NCBI RefSeq assembly: GCF_902498785.1
Contig: NZ_LR701494.1
Coordinates: 1,724,540-1,788,539 of the forward strand
DNA: 64,000 bases
Source of the DNA: Sphingomonas sp. EC-HK361
Lineage (GTDB): Bacteria > Pseudomonadota > Alphaproteobacteria > Sphingomonadales > Sphingomonadaceae
Direction of reading: 5' to 3'
Below are positions 17,317 through 25,989 of this stretch, one piece after another (the stretch's first letter is position 1; each line of letters begins with the position of its first letter). The translations under genes and the position numbers were made by a program. Below the pieces are notes generated by a model, which had not been told where the DNA came from, made no database searches, and saw only the letters and a list, made by a program, of their open reading frames with translations.

Positions 17317-17829
17317 ATGGACGACCAGAACGATTTCAACGCCGATGCCGGCGCTCCGCTTCCCAACGGCGAAGATACCAGCCCCGCGGCCGGCCTCATC
17401 TCGCAATATGTGAAGGACCTCTCGTTCGAGAACCCCAATGCGCCGGCGATCTACCAGAATCCGAACGCACCGCAGATCAACGTCCAGTTCGATATCGGCG
17501 CCAATCAGGTCGGCGACGATGTCCACGAGGTCGCGCTGAAGATCGAAATCCGCGCCGAGAGCGACGGCCAGGTCGCGTTCCTGGTCGAACTTTCCTATGC
17601 GGGGCTGTTCGGGCTGCGCAACATTCCGGCCGAGCACGTCCAGCCCTTCCTGCTCGGTGAGGCGCCACGCCTGCTCTTCCCGTTCGCGCGGCGCGTCGTC
17701 GCCGACACGATCCGCGACGGCGGCTTCCCGCCTCTGCTGCTCGAGCCGATCGATTTCGGCGGTCTTTACATGCAGCAGGCAGCGCAGCAGGGCGCGGGTA
17801 CCGAAACCGGCGAGATCGGCCAGGCGTGA
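17317..17829 (+). CDS. secB: Protein-export chaperone SecB
   Basis: Cytosolic tetrameric chaperone that keeps preproteins unfolded and hands them to SecA. The 170-residue product is slightly longer than usual, with an acidic N-terminal tail (MDDQNDFNADAG). The core is unmistakable: QYVKDLSFENPNAP, DDVHEVALKIEI, LVELSYAGLFGLRN, and the C-terminal GGFPPLLLEPIDFGGLY. It stands divergent from the Tim44-like gene and 31 bases before murJ. Confidence 0.96.
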   Translation: MDDQNDFNADAGAPLPNGEDTSPAAGLISQYVKDLSFENPNAPAIYQNPNAPQINVQFDIGANQVGDDVHEVALKIEIRAESDGQVAFLVELSYAGLFGLRNIPAEHVQPFLLGEAPRLLFPFARRVVADTIRDGGFPPLLLEPIDFGGLYMQQAAQQGAGTETGEIGQA

Positions 17830-17860
17830 CGCCGGTTCGGCCCTGAAGGGCTAAACGGCC

Positions 17861-19426
17861 ATGAACCTTGCCAAGGCCCTGGGATCGGTCGGCGGGCTTA
17901 CCCTCGCCAGCCGGGTCCTGGGGCTTGTCCGCGATTCGCTGTTCGCGCGGTTCGTCGGCGCGGGCTTCGCGTCGGACGCGTTCCTGATCGCGTTCCGCCT
18001 GCCCAACATGTTCCGCGCGTTGTTTGCGGAAGGCGCGTTCAGCGCGGCGTTCATCCCGATGTTCAACAAGAAGGTCGCGGACCCGCAAGGCAAGGGTCTG
18101 CCCGACGGCATCACCTTCGCGCAGGACGCGCTCTCGATCCTGCTACCCGTGCTGATCGGCATGCTCGTGCTGCTGGAGGTCGCAGCCTGGCCGATCACAT
18201 GGGCGATGACGCTCGGCTTCAAGGAGGCGAGCCACGACCAGTTCGCCTTCACCGTCTATCTCGCGCGGCTGACCTTTCCCTATCTGCTGCTCATCAGCCT
18301 CGTCTCGCTGCTCGGCGGCATCCTCAATTCGCTCCACAAATTCTGGGTCAATGCGGCCGCACCGATCCTGCTCAACGCGACGCTCATCGCAGCGCTCCTT
18401 CTCTTCCACGATCATGAGGCGCTGCTGACCGCGCGTAACCAGGCGATCGCGGTGAGCGTCTCGGGTGTGCTGCAGCTGCTGTGGCTCTGGCACGCCTGCC
18501 GCCGCGCGGGCGTCTCGCTGAAGATCAAGCGCCCACAGATCAACGCCGACGTGAAGCGGCTGCTGTCGCTCATCTGGCCTGCCGCAGCGGGCGCGGGCGC
18601 GGTGCAGATCAACCTCGTCGTATCGACCGCGCTCGCCGCGAAATTTCTCAACGCCGGCTCGGTCAGCTACATCTATTTCGCCGACCGGCTGAACCAGCTG
18701 CCGCTCGGACTCATCGGTATCGGGCTCGGCACGGTCCTCCTGCCGACAATCTCGGCTCAGCTCGGTCGTGGCGACGACGGCCAGGCGATGCAGACGCAGA
18801 ACCGCGGGCTCGAGCTCGCGCTGTTCCTGACGCTGCCCGCGACCATCGCGCTGTGCGTGTGCGGCGTCCCCATCGTCGCGGCGTTGTTCCAGCACGGCAA
18901 GTTTACCGAAACCAACACCCTCTTCACCGCACAGGCGCTCGCCGCCTTCTCGATCGGGCTGCCGTCCTACATCCTCGTGAAGGTCCTGACGCCGGGCTAT
19001 TATGCCCGCCACGATACGCGCACGCCGGTGCGATACGCGACGATGTCGATGGTCGTGAACCTTGTCCTCAACCTCGTCTTCATCGTGCCGCTGAAGCATA
19101 TGGGTCCTCCGCTCGCGACCGCGATCGCGTCCAGCGTCAACGTCGCGATGCTCTGGCGCACGCTCGTCAAGCGCGGGCATTTCGTCGCCGATGCGCAGTT
19201 GCGCCGCCGCGCGTGGCGCCTCGCGCTCGCCGCGATCCTGATGGGGGCCGTGATGGGGTTCGCGAACGCGCTCTTCGTGCCCTACACCACCGGTCCCAGC
19301 CTCACGCGCTGGGCGGCGATGTTCGTGCTGGTCGCGCTCGGCGGCCTCGTCTATCTCGCCGCGACCTTCCTGTTCGGGGCGCTCCGCCTCGCCGATGTGA
19401 AGGCGCTCGTTTCTCGAAGAAAGTAG
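17861..19426 (+). CDS. murJ: Lipid II flippase MurJ (MviN)
   Basis: MurJ moves lipid II across the inner membrane for peptidoglycan synthesis. The 521-residue protein has about 14 hydrophobic helices and the conserved start GGLTLASRVLGLVRDSLFARFVG, including the Arg that contacts lipid II, and AFRLPNMFRALFAEGAFSAAFIP. Loop residues such as VLTPGYYARHDTRTPVRYA are also typical. It is separated from trpS by only three bases, so the two are probably translationally linked. Confidence 0.95.
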   Translation: MNLAKALGSVGGLTLASRVLGLVRDSLFARFVGAGFASDAFLIAFRLPNMFRALFAEGAFSAAFIPMFNKKVADPQGKGLPDGITFAQDALSILLPVLIGMLVLLEVAAWPITWAMTLGFKEASHDQFAFTVYLARLTFPYLLLISLVSLLGGILNSLHKFWVNAAAPILLNATLIAALLLFHDHEALLTARNQAIAVSVSGVLQLLWLWHACRRAGVSLKIKRPQINADVKRLLSLIWPAAAGAGAVQINLVVSTALAAKFLNAGSVSYIYFADRLNQLPLGLIGIGLGTVLLPTISAQLGRGDDGQAMQTQNRGLELALFLTLPATIALCVCGVPIVAALFQHGKFTETNTLFTAQALAAFSIGLPSYILVKVLTPGYYARHDTRTPVRYATMSMVVNLVLNLVFIVPLKHMGPPLATAIASSVNVAMLWRTLVKRGHFVADAQLRRRAWRLALAAILMGAVMGFANALFVPYTTGPSLTRWAAMFVLVALGGLVYLAATFLFGALRLADVKALVSRRK

Positions 19427-19429
19427 ATC

Positions 19430-20437
19430 ATGCGCGTCGTATCCGGCATCAAGCCCACCGGAAATCTCCACCTCGGCAACTATCTCGGCGCCGTGAAACA
19501 GTGGGTGGCGATGCAGGACGACGTGCAGGCCCAGGGTGGCGAGACGCTGTACTTCATCGCCGATCTTCACGGCCTGACCGAGTTCATCGCGCCGTCCGAA
19601 CTGGCCGCGAACACGATCGAGATGACCGCGACGCTCATCGCGGCCGGCATCGATCCGGCCCGGTCGACATTGTTCAACCAGACGCGCGTGCCCGCGCATT
19701 CGGAGCTGACCTGGCTCCTGAACAACGTCGCGCGCGTCGGCTGGCTGAACCGCATGACCCAGTTCAAGGACAAGGCCGGCAAGAACCGCGAAGGCGCAAG
19801 CGTCGGGCTCTATGATTACCCGGTGCTGATGGCCGCCGACGTCCTGCTCTACAACGCCACGCATGTGCCGGTGGGGGAGGACCAGAAGCAGCATCTCGAG
19901 CTCGCGCGCGACATCGCAACGAAGTTCAATACCGATTACGGCGTCGATCTGTTCACCTTGCCTGAACCCCTGGTCAGCGCGGCCGCACCGCGGATCATGT
20001 CGCTGCGCGACGCGAGCATGAAGATGTCGAAATCGAACCCGTCCGAAATGTCGCTGGTGAAGCTCATCGACAGCGACGACGTGATCGCCGACAAGTTCCG
20101 CAAGGCCAAAACCGATCCCGACGCGCTTCCCGGCACGCCCGAGGGTCTGGAAGGCCGTACCGAGGCGCGCAATCTCGTCACGATCTTCGCCGCGCTCGCC
20201 GATCGCACGCCAGCGGATGTGCTCGCGGAGTATGAGGGCAAGGGGTTCGGACAGTTCAAGCCAGCGCTTGCCGATCTCGCCGTCAGCGTCCTCGGCCCGA
20301 TCCGCGACCGCCTGGTCCGCCTGCTCGACGACCGCGCGGAAGTGGGCGCGATCCTGGAGCGCGGCGCAGCGAAGGCGCGCGATTTCGCAGCGCCCATCCT
20401 GGTCGGGGCGCAGCGCGCGATGGGATTGCAGGTCTAA
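19430..20437 (+). CDS. trpS: Tryptophanyl-tRNA synthetase
   Basis: Class I synthetase charging tRNA-Trp, 335 residues. The HIGH-type motif is PTGNLHLGNYLGA near the N-terminus and the KMSKS loop is MKMSKSNPSEMS in the second half; YPVLMAADVLLYNATHVPVG is the tryptophan-binding region. It follows murJ directly and converges with dnaA across 21 bases that hold a small hairpin (tccccgtcagggga), too short to call a terminator. Confidence 0.96.
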   Translation: MRVVSGIKPTGNLHLGNYLGAVKQWVAMQDDVQAQGGETLYFIADLHGLTEFIAPSELAANTIEMTATLIAAGIDPARSTLFNQTRVPAHSELTWLLNNVARVGWLNRMTQFKDKAGKNREGASVGLYDYPVLMAADVLLYNATHVPVGEDQKQHLELARDIATKFNTDYGVDLFTLPEPLVSAAAPRIMSLRDASMKMSKSNPSEMSLVKLIDSDDVIADKFRKAKTDPDALPGTPEGLEGRTEARNLVTIFAALADRTPADVLAEYEGKGFGQFKPALADLAVSVLGPIRDRLVRLLDDRAEVGAILERGAAKARDFAAPILVGAQRAMGLQV

Positions 20438-20458
20438 CTCCCCGTCAGGGGAAGAAAA

Positions 20459-21856
20459 TTAGCCCTCCAGGTCCCGCATCAACACCCGGACGGCCGCGTC
20501 GATCTCACGGTCGCTGTCGCGCAGTTCCTCGATGCGGCGCACCGCGTGGATCACGGTCGAATGATCGCGGCCGCCGAACTTGCGGCCGATCTCGGGCAAC
20601 GACCGGGTCGTCAGCCGCTTGGCGAGATACATCGCGATCTGGCGCGGGCGCGCGACCGCGCGGGCGCGGCGCGCGGAGACGAGGTCGAGCGGCTTCAGCT
20701 CGAAATGCGCGGAGACGCGCTTCTGGATTTCGTCGATCGTCACACGCTTCTGCCCACCGCGCAGCATGTCGCCGAGCGTCGCCACCGCGAAGTCGAGGTC
20801 GATGGCGTCGCCGGTCAGCTGCGCATAGGCGGCGACCCGGTTGAGCGCGCCTTCCAGCTCGCGGATGTTGGTGTGGATTCGCGCCGCCAGCATCTCCAGC
20901 ACGTCGGCGGGAACGGTCACGTCGCTGAGATCGCCGAGCTTGCGCTCGAGGATCGCGCGACGCAATTCGAGCCCCGGCGCCTTGATGTCGGCAACCAAGC
21001 CCATCGCCATCCGCCCGACGATTCGCGGGTCGATCCCCTCCAGCGCCTGCGGACAGCGATCGGCGGAGATCACGAGCCGCTTCCCCGCGCCGATGATCTC
21101 GTTGACGGTGTGGAAGAACTCTTCCTGCGTGGAATCCTTGCCGGCGATGAACTGCAGATCGTCGATCAGCAGCAGATCGGCGGAGCGCAGGCGTGCCTTG
21201 AACGCGTGGGTGTCCCGGACACGCAGAGCGGAGACGAATTCGAACATGAACCGCTCGGCCGACATGTAGAGAACGCGCGCGTTCGGCTCGGCATCGAGAA
21301 AGGCATGAGCGATGGCGTGCATGAGGTGGGTCTTGCCCTGCCCCGTGCCCGAATGGAGGAACAGCGGGCTGAAGCGGACGGGGCCGGGCGCCGCCACTGC
21401 CTTCGCGGCGTGGAACGCGACCTTGTTCGACGAATCGACGACGAACCGGTCAAAGACGTAACGGGGTTCGAGCGCCGGGCGTTCCGCGACCGCCGCCAGG
21501 GTTACCACGGGTGCGGGCGCACCCTGCGCCGTCACCGCCGAAGCGGCGGTCAGGACAACCGGCTCGACGCGCTGCGTCGCGGTTTCGATCGTCACGCTGC
21601 GCACGCCGGGCAGCACCGCCCGGAATTCGTGCACCAGCCGGTCGGCATAGTGGCTGCGGACCCAGTTCGCGGCAAAGGCGGTCGGCAGCGACAGGCGGAT
21701 ATGCTCGCCATCATCCGAGTCGATGAGCGCGATCGGCTTCAACCATTGTTCGAACAGCCGCGCGCCGGCCGACTCGCGCAGATTGGTGCGAATACGCGTC
21801 CAGGCCTTCGCCACGGGCGTCGCATCGGCACTCAGTCTGACTTGCGAAACCGCCAC
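20459..21856 (-). CDS. dnaA: Chromosomal replication initiator DnaA
   Basis: DnaA binds oriC and opens the origin. The 465-residue reading has domain I (AWTRIRTNLRESAGARLFEQWLKP), a variable linker, AAA+ domain III with Walker A SGTGQGKTHLMHA and Walker B LLLIDDLQFIAG, and domain IV with DHSTVIHAVRRIEEL, the DnaA-box recognition helix. Three starts are possible (ATG 21886, ATG 21862, GTG 21856). GTG 21856 is best spaced from the gggagag ribosome-binding site. The DnaA-box cluster of an origin is not visible nearby, and oriC in this order is usually elsewhere. Confidence 0.95.
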   Translation of the reverse strand: MAVSQVRLSADATPVAKAWTRIRTNLRESAGARLFEQWLKPIALIDSDDGEHIRLSLPTAFAANWVRSHYADRLVHEFRAVLPGVRSVTIETATQRVEPVVLTAASAVTAQGAPAPVVTLAAVAERPALEPRYVFDRFVVDSSNKVAFHAAKAVAAPGPVRFSPLFLHSGTGQGKTHLMHAIAHAFLDAEPNARVLYMSAERFMFEFVSALRVRDTHAFKARLRSADLLLIDDLQFIAGKDSTQEEFFHTVNEIIGAGKRLVISADRCPQALEGIDPRIVGRMAMGLVADIKAPGLELRRAILERKLGDLSDVTVPADVLEMLAARIHTNIRELEGALNRVAAYAQLTGDAIDLDFAVATLGDMLRGGQKRVTIDEIQKRVSAHFELKPLDLVSARRARAVARPRQIAMYLAKRLTTRSLPEIGRKFGGRDHSTVIHAVRRIEELRDSDREIDAAVRVLMRDLEG

Positions 21857-21886
21857 GCGCATCTCTCCCTGTGTCGCGACACGCAT

Positions 21887-22213
21887 GTCGCAACAGCCTT
21901 GTTACCGGCCAAAATTGCCCCCGTTGCAGCCCCCGCCGCGCCGGCATCACCCAAATGTTCGTCTGGCGCGACAGGCGAACGCCGCCGCTGCGAAGGACGA
22001 TTATGAAGAAGCGGGTGAGTCGATCAAGTCCGCTGCGTGTCGTATTTTTGAAATAAAGCGGATTGACTCAAGTTCCGCCGCGGAAATGCGTTGAAAATCT
22101 TATAAGTGCCTGTCTAAGCGCAGTTTTCGTTCGAAGACGCTTGAGACGAAACGCGCGAATCGCGGTGAATCCTCATTTCTTGGCGCGCCCCGCTTCGTTA
22201 CATACGCACCATA
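21887..22213. other. Intergenic region between dnaA and rpsT
   Basis: About 330 bases without a gene, on the 5' side of dnaA and the 3' side of rpsT. Apart from the putative dnaA promoter it contains an imperfect direct repeat (tcaagtccgc near 22024 and tcaagttccgc near 22069). I see no consensus DnaA boxes, so I do not call an origin here. Confidence 0.4.
22000..22027 (-). promoter_or_regulatory. Putative dnaA promoter
   Basis: On the minus strand, TTGATC (22022-22027) and CATAAT (22000-22005) are spaced by 16 bases, about 140 bases upstream of dnaA. The surrounding DNA is the most AT-rich part of this area. Only consensus resemblance supports it. Confidence 0.3.
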
Positions 22214-22250
22214 CGAAAAGGCCCGCCGGCGGGTGCCGGCGGGCCTTTCG
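22214..22250 (-). terminator. Rho-independent terminator of rpsT
   Basis: A perfect 14-bp inverted repeat (arms 22217-22230 and 22235-22248, four-base loop) very rich in GC. Read on the minus strand it ends in GGGCCTTTTCG, just 25 bases beyond the rpsT stop. This is a strong terminator for rpsT and insulates dnaA. Confidence 0.88.
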
Positions 22251-22274
22251 AACCTGCGAAGATGTTGGCGCGGC

Positions 22275-22538
22275 TCAGCCGAGCGCGGACAGACGCTTCG
22301 TCAGGCGCGCGAACTTGCGGCTTGCGGTGTTCTTGTGAAGGACACCCTTGGCGACGCCGCGGGCCAGCTCCGGCTGAACCGACGCGAGCGCTGCGGTCGC
22401 CGCGGCCTTGTCGCCCGATGCCAGCGCCGATTCGACCTTCTTCACGAAGGTGCGGATGCGGGTGACGCGGTTGCCGTTGATGACAGCGCGACGGTCGTTG
22501 CGGCGGATGCGCTTCTTCGCCTGTGGCGTGTTCGCCAT
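22275..22538 (-). CDS. rpsT: 30S ribosomal protein S20
   Basis: S20 binds 16S rRNA early in 30S assembly. The 87-residue protein is typical: [31 protein letters not shown], then [18 protein letters not shown] near the C-terminus. Single gene on the minus strand, with a strong terminator at 22214-22250. A purine-rich ribosome-binding site (aaggaac on the coding strand) precedes the ATG. Confidence 0.97.
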   Translation of the reverse strand: MANTPQAKKRIRRNDRRAVINGNRVTRIRTFVKKVESALASGDKAAATAALASVQPELARGVAKGVLHKNTASRKFARLTKRLSALG

Positions 22539-22639
22539 GAGGGTTCCTTAAATCTCGTCCGATGAAAAAAAGGCGCGTGAAGCACAAGGCTCCGCCGCCC
22601 TTTCGAAGGTGGGGCCATTAGCGCCAGTTACGCAGCCGG

Positions 22640-23455
22640 TCAACCGGCCTGGCAGGCGGCGCACCAGAAGGTCGATCGGCCACTGTCGACCCGGCGCCGG
22701 ACGGGCGCGCCGCACCCGCATGCCTCTCCCTCGCGCCCATAGACGCGCCATTCCTTCGAGAAGTAGCCAAGTTCACCATCGGGCCGCACATAGTCGCGCA
22801 GCGACGATCCGCCCGCCGCGATCGCCGCGAGCAGGACCGCGCGCACCGCGTCGACGAGCCGCGCGAGGCGCGCGCGCGAAATCCGCCCCGCCGCCCGCGA
22901 CGGCGCGATTCGCGCCAGGTGCAGCGCCTCGCAGACATAGATGTTGCCGAGCCCGGCGACGATTCGCTGATCGAGCAGCATCGCCTTGATCGGCGCCTGC
23001 CGACCGGCGAGCGCGCCGGCCAGATACGCGGCCGAGAAGTCCGCGCCCAGCGGTTCCGGCCCCATCGCCGCGAAGGGAGGATAGGCCGCCAGATCGTCGC
23101 TTCGCCAGAGATCGACGAACCCGAACCGCCGCGGGTCGTTGAGCGCCAGCCGGCGCCCGGCATCGGTCTCCAGGATCAGGTGATCGTGCGTTAGCATCTC
23201 GTGCGGATCGATTCGCCACCGCCCCGACATGCCGAGGTGGAAGATCATCGTGTCGCCGCGATCGGTATCGACGAGCCCGTATTTCGCGCGCCGCCCAAGC
23301 CCCGTCACGGTTGCGCCCGTCATCCGCTGGCGCAGATCGGGCGGGAAGGGATGGCGCAGGTCGGCCCGCCGCGTCTCGACCAGCGTCAGGCGGTGGCCGT
23401 CGAGCGCGGGGGCAAGCCCGCGAACGGTGGTTTCGACTTCGGGAAGTTCCGGCAC
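22640..23455 (-). CDS. mutM: Formamidopyrimidine-DNA glycosylase
   Basis: MutM/Fpg removes 8-oxoguanine and other oxidised bases and cuts the strand by beta,delta-elimination. The 271-residue protein starts with (M)PELPEVETTVRGL, in which Pro2 and Glu3 are catalytic, so the start must be GTG ending at 23455. Other landmarks are the Lys loop (RRAKYGLVDT), HLGMSGRW and the C-terminal zinc finger CGCGAPVRRRV...TFWCAACQ. Divergent from ubiE with 56 bases between them. Confidence 0.95.
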   Translation of the reverse strand: MPELPEVETTVRGLAPALDGHRLTLVETRRADLRHPFPPDLRQRMTGATVTGLGRRAKYGLVDTDRGDTMIFHLGMSGRWRIDPHEMLTHDHLILETDAGRRLALNDPRRFGFVDLWRSDDLAAYPPFAAMGPEPLGADFSAAYLAGALAGRQAPIKAMLLDQRIVAGLGNIYVCEALHLARIAPSRAAGRISRARLARLVDAVRAVLLAAIAAGGSSLRDYVRPDGELGYFSKEWRVYGREGEACGCGAPVRRRVDSGRSTFWCAACQAG

Positions 23456-23511
23456 GCCGTCCCAGCTAGGTTGCGTTTGCTCCGGCCACAAGGCGCGGCT
23501 AGGGCTGCGCC

Positions 23512-24243
23512 ATGACCGAGACCGTCTCCTTCGGCTACGAAGATATCGCCCCCGACGAGAAGACCGCGCGCGTCGGCGGTGTCTTTGCCAGCGTCGCCAG
23601 CCGCTACGACCTGATGAACGACGCCATGTCGGGGGGCATGCACCGTTTGTGGAAGGATCGCTTCGTCCGCCGCGTGAACCCGCGCCCGGACGAGCAGCTG
23701 CTCGACATGGCCGGCGGCACTGGCGACATCGCGTTTCGGCTGCAGAAATCGGGCGCGCAGGTGACCGTTGCCGACATCAACCCGGCGATGCTCGAGGTCG
23801 GCATGGAACGCGCGGCCAAACGCGGTATTGACGGCCTGGTATGGACCGAGGCGAATGCCGAGACGCTGACCTTCCCGGACAAATTCTTCGATGCCTATAC
23901 CATCGCGTTCGGTATCCGGAACGTCACCGACATCCCGAAGGCCCTGCGCGAGGCGCACCGCGTGCTGCGGCGTGGCGGGCGCTTCTTCTGCCTGGAATTC
24001 TCGACGACGGTCTGGCCGGGCTTCAAGGAACTCTACGACAGCTATTCGCATCGCCTCGTCCCCCGGGTCGGCAAGCTGCTGGCGAATGACGAGGACAGCT
24101 ATCGCTACCTCATCGAATCGATCCGCCGCTTCCCCGATATGCCGACGTTCGAGGCCATGATCCGCGGCGCCGGTTTCGTGCAGACGAAGGTCGAGCCGAT
24201 GCTGGGCGGCCTCGTCGCGATCCATAGCGGCTGGAAGATTTGA
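23512..24243 (+). CDS. ubiE: Demethylmenaquinone/2-polyprenyl-6-methoxy-1,4-benzoquinol methyltransferase
   Basis: SAM-dependent C-methyltransferase of ubiquinone synthesis. The 243-residue protein has the SAM motif LLDMAGGTGDIAF, the family signature YDLMNDAMSGGMHRLWKD near the N-terminus and FGIRNVTDIPKALREAHRVL in the middle. It is followed, across a palindromic repeat, by ubiB, also a ubiquinone gene, an arrangement common in this group. Confidence 0.95.
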   Translation: MTETVSFGYEDIAPDEKTARVGGVFASVASRYDLMNDAMSGGMHRLWKDRFVRRVNPRPDEQLLDMAGGTGDIAFRLQKSGAQVTVADINPAMLEVGMERAAKRGIDGLVWTEANAETLTFPDKFFDAYTIAFGIRNVTDIPKALREAHRVLRRGGRFFCLEFSTTVWPGFKELYDSYSHRLVPRVGKLLANDEDSYRYLIESIRRFPDMPTFEAMIRGAGFVQTKVEPMLGGLVAIHSGWKI

Positions 24244-24256
24244 TGAAACTGCCGGT

Positions 24257-24363
24257 CCTCCCCTCCCTGGAAGGGAGGGGTCGGGGGTGGGTCGGCCTGT
24301 TGGCGGACGGCGCAACCGCCTCACACCAACCCACCCCCATCCCCTCCCTTGCAGGGAGGGGAG
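24257..24363. repeat. REP-like palindrome between ubiE and ubiB
   Basis: A long imperfect inverted repeat. Each arm contains its own small palindrome (cccctccctggaaggg at the left and cccctcccttgcaggg at the right), and the outer parts pair over cgggggtgggt/acccacccccat. It lies between two genes of the same pathway and ends 8 bases before the ubiB ATG, so it could form a strong hairpin in the transcript. Similar elements recur through this window. Confidence 0.8.
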
Positions 24364-24370
24364 CAAGCGC

Positions 24371-25849
24371 ATGACTCCGTCGGTCGTCCACCTCTGGCGC
24401 CTATTGAAATGGGGCCGCATTCTCGCGCGGCACGGCGCGTTGCAGGGGATCGAGCACGATCCGAACACGCCCGCACCCGTCCGCCGGCTGGCGCGCATCG
24501 CGCGGTTCGGCGCGCGCGTTCCCAAGGTGCCGGCCTATGCCGACGCGTTTCAGGCGATCGGCCCGGCCGCGATCAAGCTTGGCCAGACGCTCGCGACACG
24601 CCCTGATCTGGTCGGGGACGCCGCCGCGCACGATCTGCTGCGGTTGCAGGACGACCTGCCCCCCATCCCCTTCGCCACGCTCCGCCCCGCGATGGAGGCG
24701 AGCTTCGGGCGTCCGCTGGAGGCGCTGTTCGCGTCGATCGACGAAACGCCCGTGGGCGCCGCCTCGATCGCGCAGGTCCACCGCGCGGTGACGACCGAAG
24801 GGCGCCAGGTTGCGGTGAAGGTCATCCGCCCGGGCGTCGAAGACGAGTTCGCGCGTGCGATCGACACCTATGAATGGGCCGCGGCGCAGGTCGAGCAGAT
24901 GGGCGGCGAGGCATCGCGCCTGCGCCCGCGCCTCACGATCGAAACCTTCAAACGCTGGACCGCGCGTGAGTTGAACCTGCGCCGCGAGGCGGCCTCCGCC
25001 TCCGAACTCGCAGAGGGCATGACGGCGGAACCGGATTTCGTCGTCCCCGCGATCGACTGGCAACGCACGACGGCGAAAGTGCTGACGCTGGAATGGGTCG
25101 ACGGCATCAAGCTGTCCGATCGTTCGGCGCTGGCCGCATCGGGGTTCGACCTGCCGATTCTCGCCCGCACGCTCGTCCACGCCTTCCTGCGCCAAGCGAT
25201 CGCGGAAGGCTTTTTCCACGCCGATCTCCACCAGGGCAACCTCTTCGCGCTGCCCGGCAACCGCATCGCGGCGATCGATTTCGGCATCATGGGGCGGATC
25301 GACAGGCGGGCGCGAGTGTGGCTCGCCGAAATCCTCTACGGCCTCATCACCGGCAATTACCGCCGCGTCGCCGAAATCCATTTCGAAGCCGGCTACGTCC
25401 CTTCCCACCACAATGTCGCCGAATTCGCGACCGCGCTGCGCGCCGTCGGCGAGCCGATGCGCGGGCTGCCGGTCAAGGACATGTCGATCGGCATGATGCT
25501 CGACGGGCTGTTCGCGATCACCCGCGATTTCGACATGCAGACCCAGCCGCATCTGCTGCTGCTGCAAAAGACGATGGTGATGGTCGAAGGCGTCGCGACC
25601 GCGCTCGATCCCGACATCAACATGTGGGATACCGCACGTCCCGTGGTCGAAGACTGGATCCGCACCGAACTCGGCCCCGAGGCCGCGATCGCCGACCGGC
25701 TGGTCGCCGATGTCCGCACGCTTGCCCGCCTGCCCGATCTCGTCCGCCGGATCGAGGCGCATTTCCCCGCCCCCGGCCCGAAGGCCCCCGCCCCGCCCAC
25801 ATCAAGGACCGCATCCGCGCGCTGGGGCCAACGGTGCGGCCGGACCTGA
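24371..25849 (+). CDS. ubiB: Ubiquinone biosynthesis kinase-like protein UbiB
   Basis: UbiB is an atypical ADCK-family kinase/ATPase required for ubiquinone synthesis. The 492-residue product shows the family KxGQ motif (AAIKLGQTLATRPDL), an Ala-rich loop (GAASIAQVHRA), VAVKVIRPG with the ATP-site Lys, FHADLHQGNLFALP and AAIDFGIMGRID. The start ATG 24371 follows the palindrome. After APGPKAPAPP the frame runs only 16 codons with no sense to the family, while another frame continues well-conserved-looking sequence to 25893; a one-base indel in the C-rich run near 25785-25800 is possible. The C-terminal transmembrane helices of many UbiB proteins are not seen. Confidence 0.9.
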   Translation: MTPSVVHLWRLLKWGRILARHGALQGIEHDPNTPAPVRRLARIARFGARVPKVPAYADAFQAIGPAAIKLGQTLATRPDLVGDAAAHDLLRLQDDLPPIPFATLRPAMEASFGRPLEALFASIDETPVGAASIAQVHRAVTTEGRQVAVKVIRPGVEDEFARAIDTYEWAAAQVEQMGGEASRLRPRLTIETFKRWTARELNLRREAASASELAEGMTAEPDFVVPAIDWQRTTAKVLTLEWVDGIKLSDRSALAASGFDLPILARTLVHAFLRQAIAEGFFHADLHQGNLFALPGNRIAAIDFGIMGRIDRRARVWLAEILYGLITGNYRRVAEIHFEAGYVPSHHNVAEFATALRAVGEPMRGLPVKDMSIGMMLDGLFAITRDFDMQTQPHLLLLQKTMVMVEGVATALDPDINMWDTARPVVEDWIRTELGPEAAIADRLVADVRTLARLPDLVRRIEAHFPAPGPKAPAPPTSRTASARWGQRCGRT

Positions 25850-25911
25850 CGCTGAAACCAGCCGATCCGGATGCGGGGAGCTGGGTGATATGATTGCCAG
25901 CGAACCATTGT

Positions 25912-25961
25912 ATCCCCGCGAAGGCGGGGATCCAGACTGGGCTCCCGCCTTCGCGGGAGCA
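25912..25961. repeat. REP-like palindrome pair upstream of cysI
   Basis: Two adjacent palindromes, tccccgcgaaggcgggga (25913-25930) and ctcccgccttcgcgggag (25942-25959), which are also roughly inverted copies of each other. They lie 29 bases before the cysI start. This is a common element type in sphingomonad genomes and may form a hairpin in the 5' leader. Confidence 0.8.
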
Positions 25962-25989
25962 CATGGAAACCTACCGGAATGACGAACTA

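Noticed and set aside
18143-19894. Long frame antisense to murJ and trpS
   Set aside because: It covers two certain genes and has a shadow-like composition.
20438-20458. tccccgtcagggga considered as the trpS/dnaA terminator
   Set aside because: The stem has only five base pairs and the T-run is missing.
21887-22274. dnaA upstream region considered as oriC
   Set aside because: No consensus DnaA boxes or other origin elements are visible; gene order suggests the origin is elsewhere.
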